The notes beneath the pieces are model-generated. The model saw nothing but the letters and a program-made list of their open reading frames with translations, did no database searches and had not been told where the DNA came from. Of a stretch of DNA of 64,000 nt, positions 1 to 12,739 are shown piece after piece (the first letter of the stretch is position 1; each line of letters begins with the position of its first letter). The translations under genes and the position numbers were made by a program. This DNA comes from Pseudorasbora parva (lineage: Eukaryota; Chordata; Actinopteri; Cypriniformes; Gobionidae). Location of the stretch: contig NC_090178.1 in the NCBI RefSeq assembly GCF_024679245.1, forward strand, positions 30,135,742-30,199,741, in the 5' to 3' direction.

Positions 1-721
1 TGTTTAATGATTTCATACAGCTATATCTATAACGAAGTCTTGACATCATATCCGGGTAATAAGTCAGTAAATTCGAGTAAAATCACAGGCTTATCCCGTG
101 CGAATGCGCGCCACGCAAAACTCAGATGTGGGGGAGTAATTTCTAAATCACAGAGGTCCCTAGATAATACTAATCCCGTGCGAATAGTGTTTAAGACGTA
201 TAAAAAAGACGAGAAGATCAATATTTGTGTAGCCTGCCTGACACGGTATTTTCACAGATCTCATCTCTCATCGTTTAACCTATTTAAAATGGCATAAATG
301 CATCAGTTATATTCTCAATTTAATTTACAGAGCCATCCCTACAAAGTTTTTAGGTTAACTATAGAAGAGACTATATAGAATTAGTATGTGTCGCACTCGC
401 AAGAACGGGCGCGTGGCATCAGGATGATTGCGTGATGTTGGTCAGCCTTCACGGCACAACCATACTGTAGCCTACACGATGAACTTGAGTGCCCATTAAA
501 TGAAAGGCATTTAGGAGATTATACACACATTTTCCCCCGGCCTTTATTTGTTTGTGCTGACCACGCCACTATCCGGCGTTTAATTGACCAAAGGCTTTTA
601 TTTAACGATATACCTATGCCAGTTTGCGTGCATGCGGGGGAGGGGTGCGATTTTCGAATAATATTCGAATAATTCCCAGCGATCATCGAATATTATTTTT
701 GCTTGAAATGCACATCCCTAG
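1..721. mobile_element. Possible hAT-like non-autonomous element, right end
   Basis: No coding region is visible. Around 655-721 the sequence is rich in ATTCGAATA-type palindromes and ends in GCACATCCCTAG, a terminus resembling the TAGGGATGTGC ends of hAT-type non-autonomous elements in fish. The left end would lie outside the window, so neither a terminal repeat pair nor a target duplication can be shown. This is inferred from one terminus only. Confidence 0.25.
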
Positions 722-3414
722 TTCTCATTCGCGTCTTCTGGCGAATATATGAGTGATGATGGCGAAAATGACTGGTCATACGGCAGCACTCGCATGCATT
801 AAACACAGTTTACAAAGATAGACCGTTTTGCCCACGTTTTCTTTTATTATCGCTGTTGTAGTGCACGTGTATCCATCGACAGAACCATACATAAAGCATT
901 ATTTTTCAAGTTACAACCAGTGCCGCCGCTCCCACCACGCGCTGGGGTCGAGCAGAACACACGCTACCCATAGCAACGCGTTATGACAACGACATTTCAG
1001 ACATTCAGCTTTCCCGCCATTTGTTACTGCTTTGTACACGTTGTTATATTAATTATAATTCAAATTCTGTTTTATTCGCCACAATATAGTAATGATAAAT
1101 GTTGAGAGGGGCACTTTTGATTAATTTTCAAAAAGGGCAGGAGCTCAAAGCCCTCCCCTCTGCAGTGCACTTGCCTGGTGTGTGTAACGTGTCCATGGAC
1201 CTGACTCCTGTCACACAATGCGGCGAAATCTCCGACAGGGCTTTAACAGTCTAACGTTACAGTGAATGAGAGAATGAGCCGAAACGAACGCACGTGCAGG
1301 CCATAGTGTGACATCCGTTAACCATAGTGTAAACATAGATGACGTCACGGGTTTTTCTATAAAATAAAGAACGTAGCCTTCGTTTGTATGGCCCAGGCAA
1401 TTTATAAATTTATAATACTTACTAAAATATAATTCATATTATTTTATTCCTGTTGTATTAGTTGTTTGAAGAGTAAAAAAAGAAATTGGTCGGTCTTAAA
1501 GCCAATTTACAACCGGCAAGTCGGTCGGACTAAAAGGGAAAAAAATAAAAAATTGAGTCGGCCCTAAATTGACAGGGTCGGTCGGGTTACGGCAAACAAG
1601 AATATTTTTAAGGATGGCCTAACACAATACAACAAAGACATCAGCTAACATGATGCTAAAAAAGTTATCCACTGTGGTGAAAATCAAGTTTCTAGTGTTG
1701 TTTATATGTCTATATGGTGTTTTTAATATGCTTTAAGACAAACCATGTGCAAATTCATAAGTCAATACTATTGCGCAGTTTTTTCTCCTTAAAAGTCCAG
1801 TGAAGCAAAGACATGGTAAATGCACTGGTGAAATCCTTGTGAAATCCCCTAAACAGGAACATGGTTTGTGTAACATTAACATTATTAGCTGATTGATAAC
1901 GTACTCAAGCCAAAGGCTTAGCATAAGTATTACTGTTATGTGTCCAGCATTGTAAAGACTAAAGAGAGATATCATTGTGCAGCGTTTACTACAGTAACTT
2001 CAGTAAAGTTGAGCGAGTGGATGTCTTAGCTCATGTGAGTGAGTGGAGGAGGTGCTATTTTGCATAATCATGTATCTGTATATACAAAATGAAGCAAGGG
2101 TGTAGTTACAATCAAGTTATCTTAATGCGTGAAGATTTTTTAATGTGTCATTTTGGTGATCAAAGATGAGTTGAGGGATACAATTATTGACTACAGTTGG
2201 AGTTTTAAACCCTGTAATATTAGTTAATACATAAACACATTCTCATGAGTAAAAGTTCATCCCATTTCTTCAGGAGTCTAAAGCTCTTGGATTTATTTCA
2301 GTTTGCTAAGGGCTTGTTCTTATTTGGTGTTTTTTCCAACAAGATCTGGCAACACAAATGAGTCAAGACAGACTCTTTCCCTGTGGTTTTCTTGCACCAC
2401 GCATACAAAAGATAGAAAGATCTCTGATGTGTTTGTTCAGTTTGGCTCTGTATTGCATACAATTTTTGTAAATGCAGTTGTTCACTACCTGAATTACCTG
2501 AGTTAATTCAGTTGTAGAATGCAGTAGGATAAAGAACTAAAAGGCATGGCCATAATAAATATCTGAAAGACCTAACTCCACCACAGGGCATGTTATTACA
2601 TAAAAATAGCCAAATAGAAAACAAATCCTATTTGAAGATCTATTAAATAGATAACCTTTACAACCACATGTAGTCAAAATCTGCAAGAACAAGCCTGATG
2701 TGCTTATCAGGAGCGAACTGACTCCCCACCATATAACCAAACAGCACTTACAAAACAAAGTCACATGTTTAACCACAGAAGAGGCCTGACAGAAGCAGAT
2801 GCTAAACATGTCCCTCTTCACATGTGTGCCCTTTAGAAGACCTGCAAAAGCATAGACGCCTCTGAGAGCTGACCTAAAACCAGCTCATCTACACAAATCC
2901 TTGTCTTTAGAGAGAATTAAAACGGGTCTTGGATCAGAAGCAGACGGTTAATTGTCTCAACAACACTGACTCATTCTCCACAGGAGCTTGTGAGGAAAGA
3001 AACAGACTTCCTCCAGGAACACTAGGGGCTTCCGGCTCCATCCGCCAACTGCTGTCGGCCTACTGTGTGCAGGTTCTGTCGAGGGGCAGGATTCAGCAGG
3101 GCAAAAGTTATGCCCCCACAAATGCCATCTGTCAACATGGACACCTGAGGGGTCAGTTGTATTCATATTTATATTTACATGGACATTATGGGTGTAGTAT
3201 CTCAAAGGCAGAAAAAATAAATAGGGCCATTTGCAAATACAGACTCAATTTCACCACAGACAGGCAACCTCATGGGTAAAACAACTCGGCTGGCCTAGTT
3301 TTTGGCTAACCTCTTTGGGTGGTCTTGAGTTGGCTTATATAGAGCTACGTATGAGAGTGATCTACATTTTAAAGAGGGGTCTCACAATATTAAAGGGATA
3401 GTGCATGCAAAAAT
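722..3414. other. Intergenic stretch without recognisable gene
   Basis: No exon-like ORF, RNA gene or complete mobile element was recognised. The short open frames on both strands have no family resemblance and no splice context. A local motif of GTCGGTCGG type recurs at about 1480-1610. A G-run and a TTAA site mark the right limit, where a transposon begins. Confidence 0.5.
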
Positions 3415-3418
3415 TTAA

Positions 3419-5692
3419 GGGGGGGGGGGGTGAAACACTCAGTTTCAGTCAATCTCACGTCAATCTCCTTCAGTACCTATAGAGTAGTATTGCATCCTTC
3501 ATATCGCCGAAAAGTCTTTAGTTTTATTATATTTATAAAAGAAATATAGGCTGTACCGTAGGTCTTTCCGGAAAAAAACGAGCGGCTGAAGGCGTATAGT
3601 GTGGACGGAGCTAAAGAATGACGAGTGCGCAGCTACTGCACGAGAGCTTCTGAAAGCTGACATCGTCATGCGTGGAGAAGAAAACGTTACCCTAATAAAC
3701 CATGGCTATCAATCAGATTTAACTAATACAGATATGATCCAGAATCAGATCCGGAGTCTGAAATAAACTAAACAGGAGAAACAGCAACAGCAGGACGTCC
3801 GTCTCTGTGGTATGTACTGTATTAAGTGGCTTGTAAACATTTGTGTTTGTTTACTTGTGGTTTATGAGGACATGATTTGGTTTATGGACTATTGTATGCG
3901 ACTAAACCTTAGCAGTAGCAAGCAAAACGGTTTTGCACGTCAGATAGTATATTAAAAAAAAACAATGGAGTAACATTAGCGCATTTGAATGAATAAGCAC
4001 GCTTTGTGAGAACGTCCCCTAGCCTAGGTTTATGTTTGGGTGGTTTTACAATAAACAAACTGACATACTGGTCAGCTCATAGACCGTAAAAAAATATGGA
4101 CGACTCGACATCATCCGTTTCCGCTTGCCATATTTGAAGCTTTCAGGCGGGGGTGCATGGCGCTGACATCTTGGGACAGAGTCTGCGCAGTAGCGATTTC
4201 GGGACCGGAGTTGCGCAGTAGAGCGCAGGAAGTAGAGCAGGAAGTACAGTCGCGATATCAAAAGCCCGCCCACACTCTCGCAGATGCAGAACAATTAATT
4301 ATGTTGGTGTGAAATAAACAGTTATGGAAATGTAGAAATTAAAGCTAAAGCACAAATCTGCTCCCAAAAATTCCGAAAAAAGTCTGTTAGTGCCTCAGTG
4401 ACAACTTCACTCAGAGAAGACGTCAGTCTCAGCTGTCAATCATGACGTCACATACCCCGTTTTTAAAGCGTCAGATAACTAACTAAAACTAAACTTATTT
4501 TAAAAATGAACACTTAAAATGAAATCATCGTGATGATAACTGCCTTCAATGACATAAACTAACTTTGGGGAAAAAATATTTGAAGTGTAATTTTATTGTT
4601 TAGTTTGTCTCGCGTCCATTAGAAAACAGAGGGGCGGCTATACTGGGACCGGTCACTGGGGTGCGAACGAGGCGCGAAAGCTTCAGTAAATGAGAGGGAG
4701 ACTGCAGGCTTGGGTCAGCTAAACAAATGTATTTAAACACACACCATACATCGCATCGCATTTATTTATTATCAAAACCGAGCACACATGGAGGTCAATA
4801 AAATTAATTCTCAAAGGAAATCTTGCATTAAGGCATATTCTGATGCGTTATTAATGAAATATGTTATTAATGATTTGTTATTTATGAAATATGAGCCGAT
4901 GCAGCAGCGCCACGCTGAGGTGACTGTATGTATAGCCACATGTCATATGCCCAACTGGACGTGTCATTACTGAACACACTCGTTCTCTAAGGAAATCGTG
5001 AATTACAGCACATTCTGAGGGTGGTGATGTTCTGGGGGTTATATCCATAATAACACATCAGAATATGACCACCTCACATCCGTTCTGTTTGAGTGCCAAA
5101 GCTTGCATTTAAAATCCCCTCAAGAACGTGTTTGCTCGGAGATATTAATGCCACTCAGACAATCATTCCATCATTATCAGCTAAAACTACAGTTAAAATA
5201 CTTATTATAATGTGTTCACGACACAACTCATGTGTCGGGACGCGGCAGATCAATGACTTTATAACTCGCAATTACGACTTTATATCTCAGAATTCTGACT
5301 TTATATCACGCAATTGTGAGAGAGAAAAAGTCAGAATTCTGAGATAAAAAGTCGCAATTACTTTTTTTTTTATTTATTCTTCCATACCTGAGATAAGTGT
5401 TTATAGGCGTGCATTTGCTCTTTTGCTCTAGACACACACGCGCACCCTTCCGGGAGAAGAGCCCGTACAGCCCATACAAAGACCTTCCGCTCTATATACG
5501 ACACGTCAAGCCGACCCATACTCGAAAAAAACTCTCCGAAACTTGTGAGAAACCGGAAGGAGTATTTTTAACACAGAAATACTCCATCAAACGCCCAACA
5601 TTAGTGTTTGAAACTTTGTCCATGTTTAGGATAGGACTCCAAGTCTTTAACAGTGTAAAAAGCTCAGTATGCATGAAACAGCATTTCACCCC
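3419..5692 (+). mobile_element. TTAA-flanked non-autonomous DNA transposon, copy C
   Basis: The left end follows a TTAA (3415-3418) and reads G-run then GTGAAACACTCAG. The right end reads CAGCATTTCACCCC at about 5679-5692. These are the two ends shared with copies at 45672-47065 and 47374-49130. The right flank lacks TTAA, so the copy is slightly truncated there. It is longer than its relatives because of extra internal sequence, including an inverted repeat with arms near 5275-5302 and 5329-5352. A short frame near 3702 aligns with the exon-like ORF of the copy at 45955 but is broken by stops. No transposase is encoded. TTAA targeting suggests the piggyBac type; this is inferred. Confidence 0.7.
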
Positions 5693-5713
5693 AGATACTA
5701 CCATGCCATCCGT

Positions 5714-6777
5714 GGGCTGCGCAATATATCGAAATATCGCAAATGTCGCAATATGCATATCGCAACGGCAAACAATATCTGAATAATTGGAATAGGCTAC
5801 TTTACTTTAACATTGTGAAAAGTGTACGTTTTAGGTCAACGCGTATAACGGAGAATAGACTAGGCACACGACTTTTACTTTGTGACTTGCTTTACGTTAA
5901 AAAGAGTAATAACTTGCGAAAAACAACTCCATGCAGTCTAGCGCTGTCTGACACACATACCGAAACGTGCGCACAGGCACCCTCTCTGAAAGTGTGTTAT
6001 CCTTTCAGGTCTGTTTCGTGCCTTGTTACACACTCAAACTATCAAATACACACACAATTATGTCAAAATGGCTGTCTTGATGAGTATTCATGTAAACACA
6101 ATCGGTTTCGGTTATGCTTCAAGTGATCAATATCAGTTGGGGAAAGAAACCAGATGCGTGTCAATAGGATCTGTGCATTGGGTCTTAAAGTGACAGCCTG
6201 ATAGTACAGTAGCTAAACCTGCCGCTGTCTGTCAAACAACAAAAGAATAAGAGAAATTCCCTCACTGCTCTTGGCTGAATAACCTTTGTAGCTTTATGAT
6301 GTAGCAGACGGCATTTAATTCATGTGAAGACTACTGTTTTTACTTCTTCTTTTTTTTTAATATATAACAAAGATAAATTAAAATAACAAAAATAATCGCC
6401 CACCCCTAGTTCAGGTGTCTTTGTTTATCTGGATGTTCTTTATGTTAAGTTTTAGGTTGATATAACTATATAATACCAAGTCAAGCAAAGAGTTTTTGGT
6501 ACATATTTGCATTATATTTTTTGTGTGTTTACATTGATGTTAAAATTATATCGCCAGATTTGTGACATAATTTTTTGCTAAAACACTGCTGGTCACTTTC
6601 AGAAGTTGCTTTCTTTTCCCATAAAGAATGTGAAACACATGGTATCATTCTCAGTTTAAAAAAAAAATTATTAAGATCATTTTACACACTAATAGCAATA
6701 TTGTATCGCATATCGACTATCACATTATTTAACAAGGTATTGCATATCGTTTTTTTCTTCAATATCGCACAGCCCCA
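5714..6777. mobile_element. Non-autonomous element with TGGGCTGNGC termini
   Basis: The left terminus TGGGCTGCGCAATAT near 5714 is matched in inverted orientation by ATATCGCACAGCCCCA ending near 6777. Both ends continue into ATATCG-rich sequence. The interior has no transposase-like ORF. I could not find a clean target-site duplication, so the superfamily (possibly hAT) is uncertain. It abuts the truncated right end of copy C. Confidence 0.45.
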
Positions 6778-8231
6778 GTTGTTACTCTCATAATACTATG
6801 TAAAAAAAAATGTAATCCTGTTGTTTAGCACCAGCAGTGCTTGTTGGTTTCTTTTAATGCAAAATGTTCTCCATCTCAGACTTAGCGCATCCATATAGTA
6901 GACTTTCAATAACTTTTGTGCTAGCTTGTTAAGATGTGCTTATATATGTCTGTTCTGTAAAACATTACATGAAGTAAACTTTGAATTATTATTGGCATCT
7001 CTGTTAATTGCATAAGGCTAGTCATGTGATGCCAGCATGGCAGCATCCACAAGTGGGCGACCCACTCCATGCAGAATAAAACGGCTTTTTCTAGAAGCCT
7101 GGTTTATATGGAGGTTTCTTTTGATGTGGATGTACGTCGTTTTTACGGAAATTTCTCAAAAGTGCTAGCTTTATGTGTGCATTTTTAATTAGCAAAAATG
7201 ACTGACTGCACATATAAAAGACGGAGAGTCTGCAGCACGTCCCATGTTAAATATGTTATGGATCATCAGTAGCAACAACTGTAACGTTAGTAGTAACTAT
7301 AGCATTTTAGAGCGGAAACTATGGGTTCCATAATAACTTTTGTAAAGGTATTAAGATAAGTTATCGTTTAATTTCTCCAGTTGTAGAGTGAAATGCTCGG
7401 CATGCAGGAAGTCAGCTGTTGTGTGTGTGCTGCTCCAGATTCTTGCGCTGTTTATAGCCAAACGTCGATTTCCTAGAAGGGGCTGGGCGACGTGTTTACA
7501 GCCTCTGCCATTTACATACACATTACATAGATACACACACGAATCACGAGAAAATCCCCACTGAACTGTGCTGTCATGTATTGCAAATCATTATTTACAC
7601 TGACAAAAATAGTCACCAGGGCGTGTTTTCAGCGACTGTTTTAATAGCTGGATGGTCTAATTTCCCCTGCATTCCTTATTGCGCACAAAAGCGCATCTGT
7701 TACTTCTAATTATGAAATCAATGCATGAGCTGCTCGCTTATGTTCAAATCCGTCATGATAACTGTGTTAGCTTGGCAACTTGTCGTTATAAACCAAGATG
7801 TTACGTCAAAGAGAGAGATACAGATTATTGTTTATAAGCATAACTTCAAGAAAAAAACGCAATTTAACCCCTGTCAACTAGTCGATTTGTTGTTATGACA
7901 CATAAACCTATTAATAATACTGTATTTCGTTATAAACAAGTAATTTCACCGATGGAGCACAATAAAAATCTACATAACCTACTTACCTAATTAGCACAAC
8001 GATAGCGGCCGTTTTTTCTATTTCTGACTCCGAGTAATTTGGCGGTTATCTGATGAAACTCTGTTGCCCAAATAAAAATCTGCCTCTCGCCTTTGTTGTG
8101 AACGGGTCCTCGGCCGTCGTGAAGCCTCCTTCAATCACGCCGTTGCCTTCACTGAAATTTTGTATTTCAAAATAAAGGTCCAACCAGTTGCGCTCTTATA
8201 CAAAAGTACAGAAGGATAAAAAAATAATAAT

Positions 8232-8264
<33 letters not shown>

Positions 8265-8828
8265 TAATAATAATAATTTTTGTTTTGCTTTTTAGTTTTT
8301 TTCTCATTTGTTTTGAATATTTTATTGAAGTTTTAATTAACACCCTGGTGTTATTTTATTGAAGCATAATCTATATTTTAGGTAATGTATTCTGACTTTT
8401 TTGTATTACTTTTATGTTCCTTTTTGTCACATTTGTATGGATCACTGTGTAAAAAAAAAACAAAAGTTATGAAATGTATTAAACATTACATAGGTTTTCC
8501 CACTAAAACTGGGGTTTATGAACTGTTGATGAAATGTGTTGAAATGTGTTACAAGTAGGCCTCCACATTACATGTAATCTGCCCAGGGCAGCAGCACTAG
8601 TATTCCATTTATCATTATTGTCTCTGAATTTCTTTTGTTTGCACAAACTTGGAGTGATTCTCTTCACTGTCCCTTGGCAATAAATGGGTAACTATAGAAA
8701 CAAGAAATTTATAGTGTCTCCTTACACATTGGTGATGATTAAAAAATGCTTAAAAGTTGCAAAAGTCCTCTGTCATCTTCAATCATTTATTAACTATTTT
8801 TGATAAATGTCAATGTATTTTAGAAAAT

Positions 8829-8860
<32 letters not shown>

Positions 8861-9224
8861 ACGTTATTGAATATGATGATATTGAACACCAGGTGGCAGT
8901 GTTGTAAGAAAATGTAAGCCTACTCATACTTGAAGAGGCAAAAAGGCATTAAATACGGTTTTGTAAATATGGTTTTGATTTTGAGAAGTAGTCTGGCGGC
9001 TGGAATTATAAATAAACTGTTGGGAATATAATATAAATCCATATAGTCTTTTATAAATGTAACTAGCTACTGTTTAAACTATAAAATACCATATAAAGAC
9101 TAGACTGCATTTGTAAAATCCCATATTGCATTTTACATACATTATGTTAGCTCCATTAACTGTATAAACTCTGTCTGTGATCTCTATTAAACTAATGTTT
9201 TGTATCCTTTGTGTCAGCTAACTC
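6778..9224. other. Gene-free stretch with simple repeats
   Basis: No gene is recognised. Simple repeats include an AAT-rich tract at about 8224-8275 and a pure T run at 8830-8859. The segment 7020-8160 is GC-richer than its flanks and may be another decayed DNA element, but no paired ends were found. Confidence 0.45.
8830..8859 (+). repeat. Homopolymer T tract (30 bp)
   Basis: An uninterrupted run of about 30 T. No SINE or LINE body is recognisable on either side, so it cannot be called a retroposon tail. Confidence 0.85.
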
Positions 9225-9228
9225 TTAA

Positions 9229-9507
9229 AAGTATATTTCACCCAAAAATGACAATTCTGCTTAATTTACTCACCCTCAAATTTCTTTCTTGTGCTGAACA
9301 CAAAATAATATATTTTTAAGAACCTTGATAACCAAACCCCATTGACTAGGCTATACATTCGGGTCAATGGGGCCCATCGACTGTTTGGTTATCAAGATTC
9401 TTAAAAATGTATTCTTTTGTGTTCAGCACAAGAAAGAAATGCATACATGTTTGGAACAACTTAAGGGTGAGTATAACACAATTTTCATTTTTGGGTGAAC
9501 TATACTT
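9229..9507. mobile_element. Palindromic foldback MITE flanked by TTAA
   Basis: The left arm (TTTCACCCAAAAATGACA, then a segment around TTTCTTTCTTGTGCTGAACA) is repeated inverted in the right arm (GTTCAGCACAAGAAAGAAA, then ATTTTTGGGTGAACTATAC). The arms cover nearly the whole element with a small loop near 9360. TTAA is present at 9225-9228 and 9508-9511, consistent with a target duplication. It has no coding capacity. Related ends occur at 53061-58324 and 59684-60321. Confidence 0.75.
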
Positions 9508-9829
9508 TTAATTACTTGATAGGCTAATTCAAATCCAACAGCAGTGTAATATCATCAAATTCCACCCTGTTAAGCTTTAAGGACATTCTTAAAATGGTGT
9601 CCCTTATAAGTAAAGTCTCAAAAACAATGGACCATTGTGAGAAAATTCAAGGCTTCACTCTCTCAGACTTAAACCTGTCTCATGACTCTATAAAGCCTAC
9701 ATAATTTGATATAGCACTGCCTGAAGCAATAGAAAAATACAGATTTTTTTTTGTTTTATGACAAGGTTTATTATTTTTATTATTATTGTTGTTGGATAAT
9801 AATAATAATAAAAAAAACATTTTCACCAA

Positions 9830-10795
9830 TCAGACTTAACATTATGACAGGTGAAGTGAATAACACTGATTATCTCTCCATCACGGTACCTATGTGACAC
9901 GGTACCTGGGTGAGATATATTAGGCAGCAAGTAAACATTTTGTCCTCAAAGTTGATGTGATAGAAGCAGGAAAAATGGACAAGTTTAAGGATTTGAGCGA
10001 GTTTGACAAGGGTTCTGATAGAAAGGTGTCAGAATACACAGTGCATCGTAGTTTGTTGCATGTGGGGCTGCATAGAACAATTAAGGTGCCCATGCTGACC
10101 CCTGTCCACCATCAAAAACGCCAACAGTGGGCAAGGCATGTGAGCATCAGAACTGGACCACGGAGCAATGGAAGAAGGTGACCTGGTGTGATGAATCACG
10201 TTTTCTTTTACATCTTGTGGATGGCTGGGTGTGTGTGAGTGTGTGTGTCGCTTACCTGGGGAACACATGGCACCAGGATGCACTATGAAGAAGGCAAGCC
10301 GGCAGAGGCAGTGTGATGCTTTTTAGCAATGTCCTGCTGGGAAACCTTGGGTCCTGCATCCATGTGGATGTTACTTTGACACGTACCACCTACCTAAGCA
10401 TTGTTGCAGACCATGTACACCCTTTAATGGAAACGGTATTTCCTGGTGGCTGTGGCCTCTTTCATCAGGATAATGCACCCTGCCAAAAAAACACAAATGG
10501 TTCAGGAATGGTTTGAGGAGAACAACAACGAGTTTGAGTTGTTGACTTGGTCTCCAAATTCCCCAGCATCGGTGGGATGTGCTGAACAAATAAGTCCAAT
10601 CCATGGAGGCCCCACCTCGCATCTTACAGGACTTTAAAAATCTGCTACTAACACCTTGGTGGCAGATACCACAGCACAGCTTCAGGGGTCTAGTGGAGTC
10701 CATGCCTCGACGGGTCCGGGCTGTTTTGGCAGCAAAAGGGGGACAACACAATATTAAGAAGGAGTTCATAATTTTATTCCTGATCGGTGTATAAT
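9830..10795 (+). pseudogene. Decayed Tc1/mariner-like transposase
   Basis: Several plus-strand frames together resemble a fish Tc1-type transposase: a part with VSEYTVHRSLL (DNA-binding half), a part with TTYLSIVADHVHPLME, the catalytic-region string FHQDNAPC in a shifted frame, and a C-terminal LVESMPRRVRAVLAAKGG. Frameshifts separate these parts, so no functional protein can be made. A related copy is split between 19290-19616 and 28874-29163. Transposases of this family cut and paste DNA at TA sites; this copy is dead. Confidence 0.8.
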
Positions 10796-10840
10796 TATAA
10801 TATATAATAATTATTATAATTGAATGAGAATAATAATTAA

Positions 10841-12230
10841 AGGTGCCCTAGAATGAAAAATTGAATGAACCTTGCCATAGTTAAATAAAAAGAGTTCAGT
10901 ACATGGACGTCACATACAGTGAGTCTCAAACACCATTGCCTCTTCATATGTAAATCTTGTTTGTGAAAAAACCACAGAAAAACAGGCTATTTTTAACATA
11001 ACGCCACCTGTGACACAATCGCTGGGATCCTTACGCCCCTAACATTTGCATGTCAGCCCATGTTCATTTTCAGGCGGAACTGCGCAGCCGAATCATTGGG
11101 AGTTCAGCAGGTAAACATGCGTCACGTGAGGATAGCGAAAACAGCAGATCATGGAAATAAATGTCATGTTCCAGGCTGTGCAGGGGACATGACAACTTTT
11201 CATAGCCTTCCCACAGATAAAAAAAAAAATGTCAACAGTCATGGTTGATGATTATTTACAATCGGATACCGCAACAATTGAATTCAAAGTTGTTTGTTTG
11301 CTCGGCCAATTTCACCACGGAGGGTTTTTCTAACCTGGGACAATATCAAGCAGGATTCGCTCCGCGTCTAAAACTGAAGACAGGGCCGATTGCAACCATA
11401 TTCCTGCAAACAGTAAGTAGTGGTTTTATCCCCTTATTGACTGTCGAACCCATTTCTGATTAAATTAAATGTTTCTTAGTAAGACAACATTAACGATAAT
11501 ATCCCCTGTTTTGTCTAGATCTAGCGCAAGATGCTGGTAAAGTAACAGTTGGAAACTCCAAGTAGCACACATAACAGTTTGTCAAATGACAAAGTTTAAT
11601 ATTATTTCCTGCCAGTGTTGTCATAAAATACAACAATATATGTATGTCGATCCCTTTTGACGGATTGAAATCTAAATTAAATCTAAATTTCATCCTCAAC
11701 ACATAACTCAGAAGCTAACTACGATTACTAATGTTTAGTTGCTTAAAGATCGCTCATTCGATCCTTGTCTAGCTAACGTCACTTTCTCCACCATCTAAGT
11801 TGAAACGGTAGTCATTTGACAAGGCTTCTAGTCAATTTGTTAAATAAATATGCATTTTTGAGAACTGAAGTATGATCATTTTGCAGCGGGTGAGTAAACA
11901 TGACACTGACTATTTTGAGTGGCTTCTACATTACTTTGTTTGGCTAAAGAAATCGACTTTTAAATCAGGACTCTACTGTCAAACTGTAACATTACTGCAC
12001 AAACAACATATTCACGCGCTACCCAGTTCAGTTTGTGATTCAAAGTTAAGAAGCTATCTTTGTAAAATCATTGCCATGATGGATGCTATAGTGTTAGCTG
12101 TGCAGTGAAACAGCCAATCAGAGCAGAACTCTGCATTAATATTCATGACTCTTCCAAATAAGGCAAAAACAGAGCATTACATCCTATATACGGACAATTT
12201 CTAGGGTTGAAAATGGACCTGTAAAACTGT
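10841..12230 (+). mobile_element. Putative TTAA-type element with a THAP-like ORF remnant
   Basis: A terminus AGGTGCCCTAGAATG follows TTAA at 10837-10840. Inside, about 11158-11430, two overlapping frames resemble a THAP-type C2CH finger: KCHVPGC (C-x4-C) in the first, then FVCSANF followed by GQYQAGFAPRLKLKTG in the second. A long A run at 11220-11229 lies at the frame switch. In a canonical THAP finger the last zinc ligand would be His in CSAH; here it is Asn. A GTAAGT donor-like site follows at about 11410. The right end (TTCTAGGGTT near 12200) only partly matches the left end, so the limits are approximate. Confidence 0.45.
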
Positions 12231-12739
12231 ATCTGGACCATTTTTGACCTTAAATAAGCCACATATCCTCTATTTAGATATCAGAGAACAGTTTAAAATA
12301 TTGTTTCAAATCATATTGTATGAGGAGAGGCAGAGATCAAATATAAGTCATTTTATTTAAATAAAGTAAAACAAAGAAAACTAAAAAGGTAAATTAAAAA
12401 AAGCACCAAAACAGTGTGTAGAACTCAGTAATGACGAACAACTGAAAGGAGCACAAAAGCCCTATTCAGATGGTAATTGTGTCTCGTGGGGTCATACGGT
12501 ATTTTCATCCTTAACAGGGGCTATGATTTTATTGCCGTCTGAATCCAAAATGTCAGTGTTTTTCTCCTCCCACCTGCATAAAAATCCAAGGCCGAATGAC
12601 CTCCTAGCTGTTTTTAGGCAAACACAAGATCGTATGGTGATTTAATCTGTCTGAATCCGAATCTCTGCGTTTTCAAGAAGAGATAGCTTCAAAATTCACT
12701 GTTTATAGCCTGTTTGACCCCTGTGGAGGAACCAAGGTG

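Noticed and set aside
2929..3279. A 116-residue ORF as a host gene
   Set aside because: No recognisable domain and no splice or promoter context. An opposite-strand frame of similar length exists. Insufficient support.
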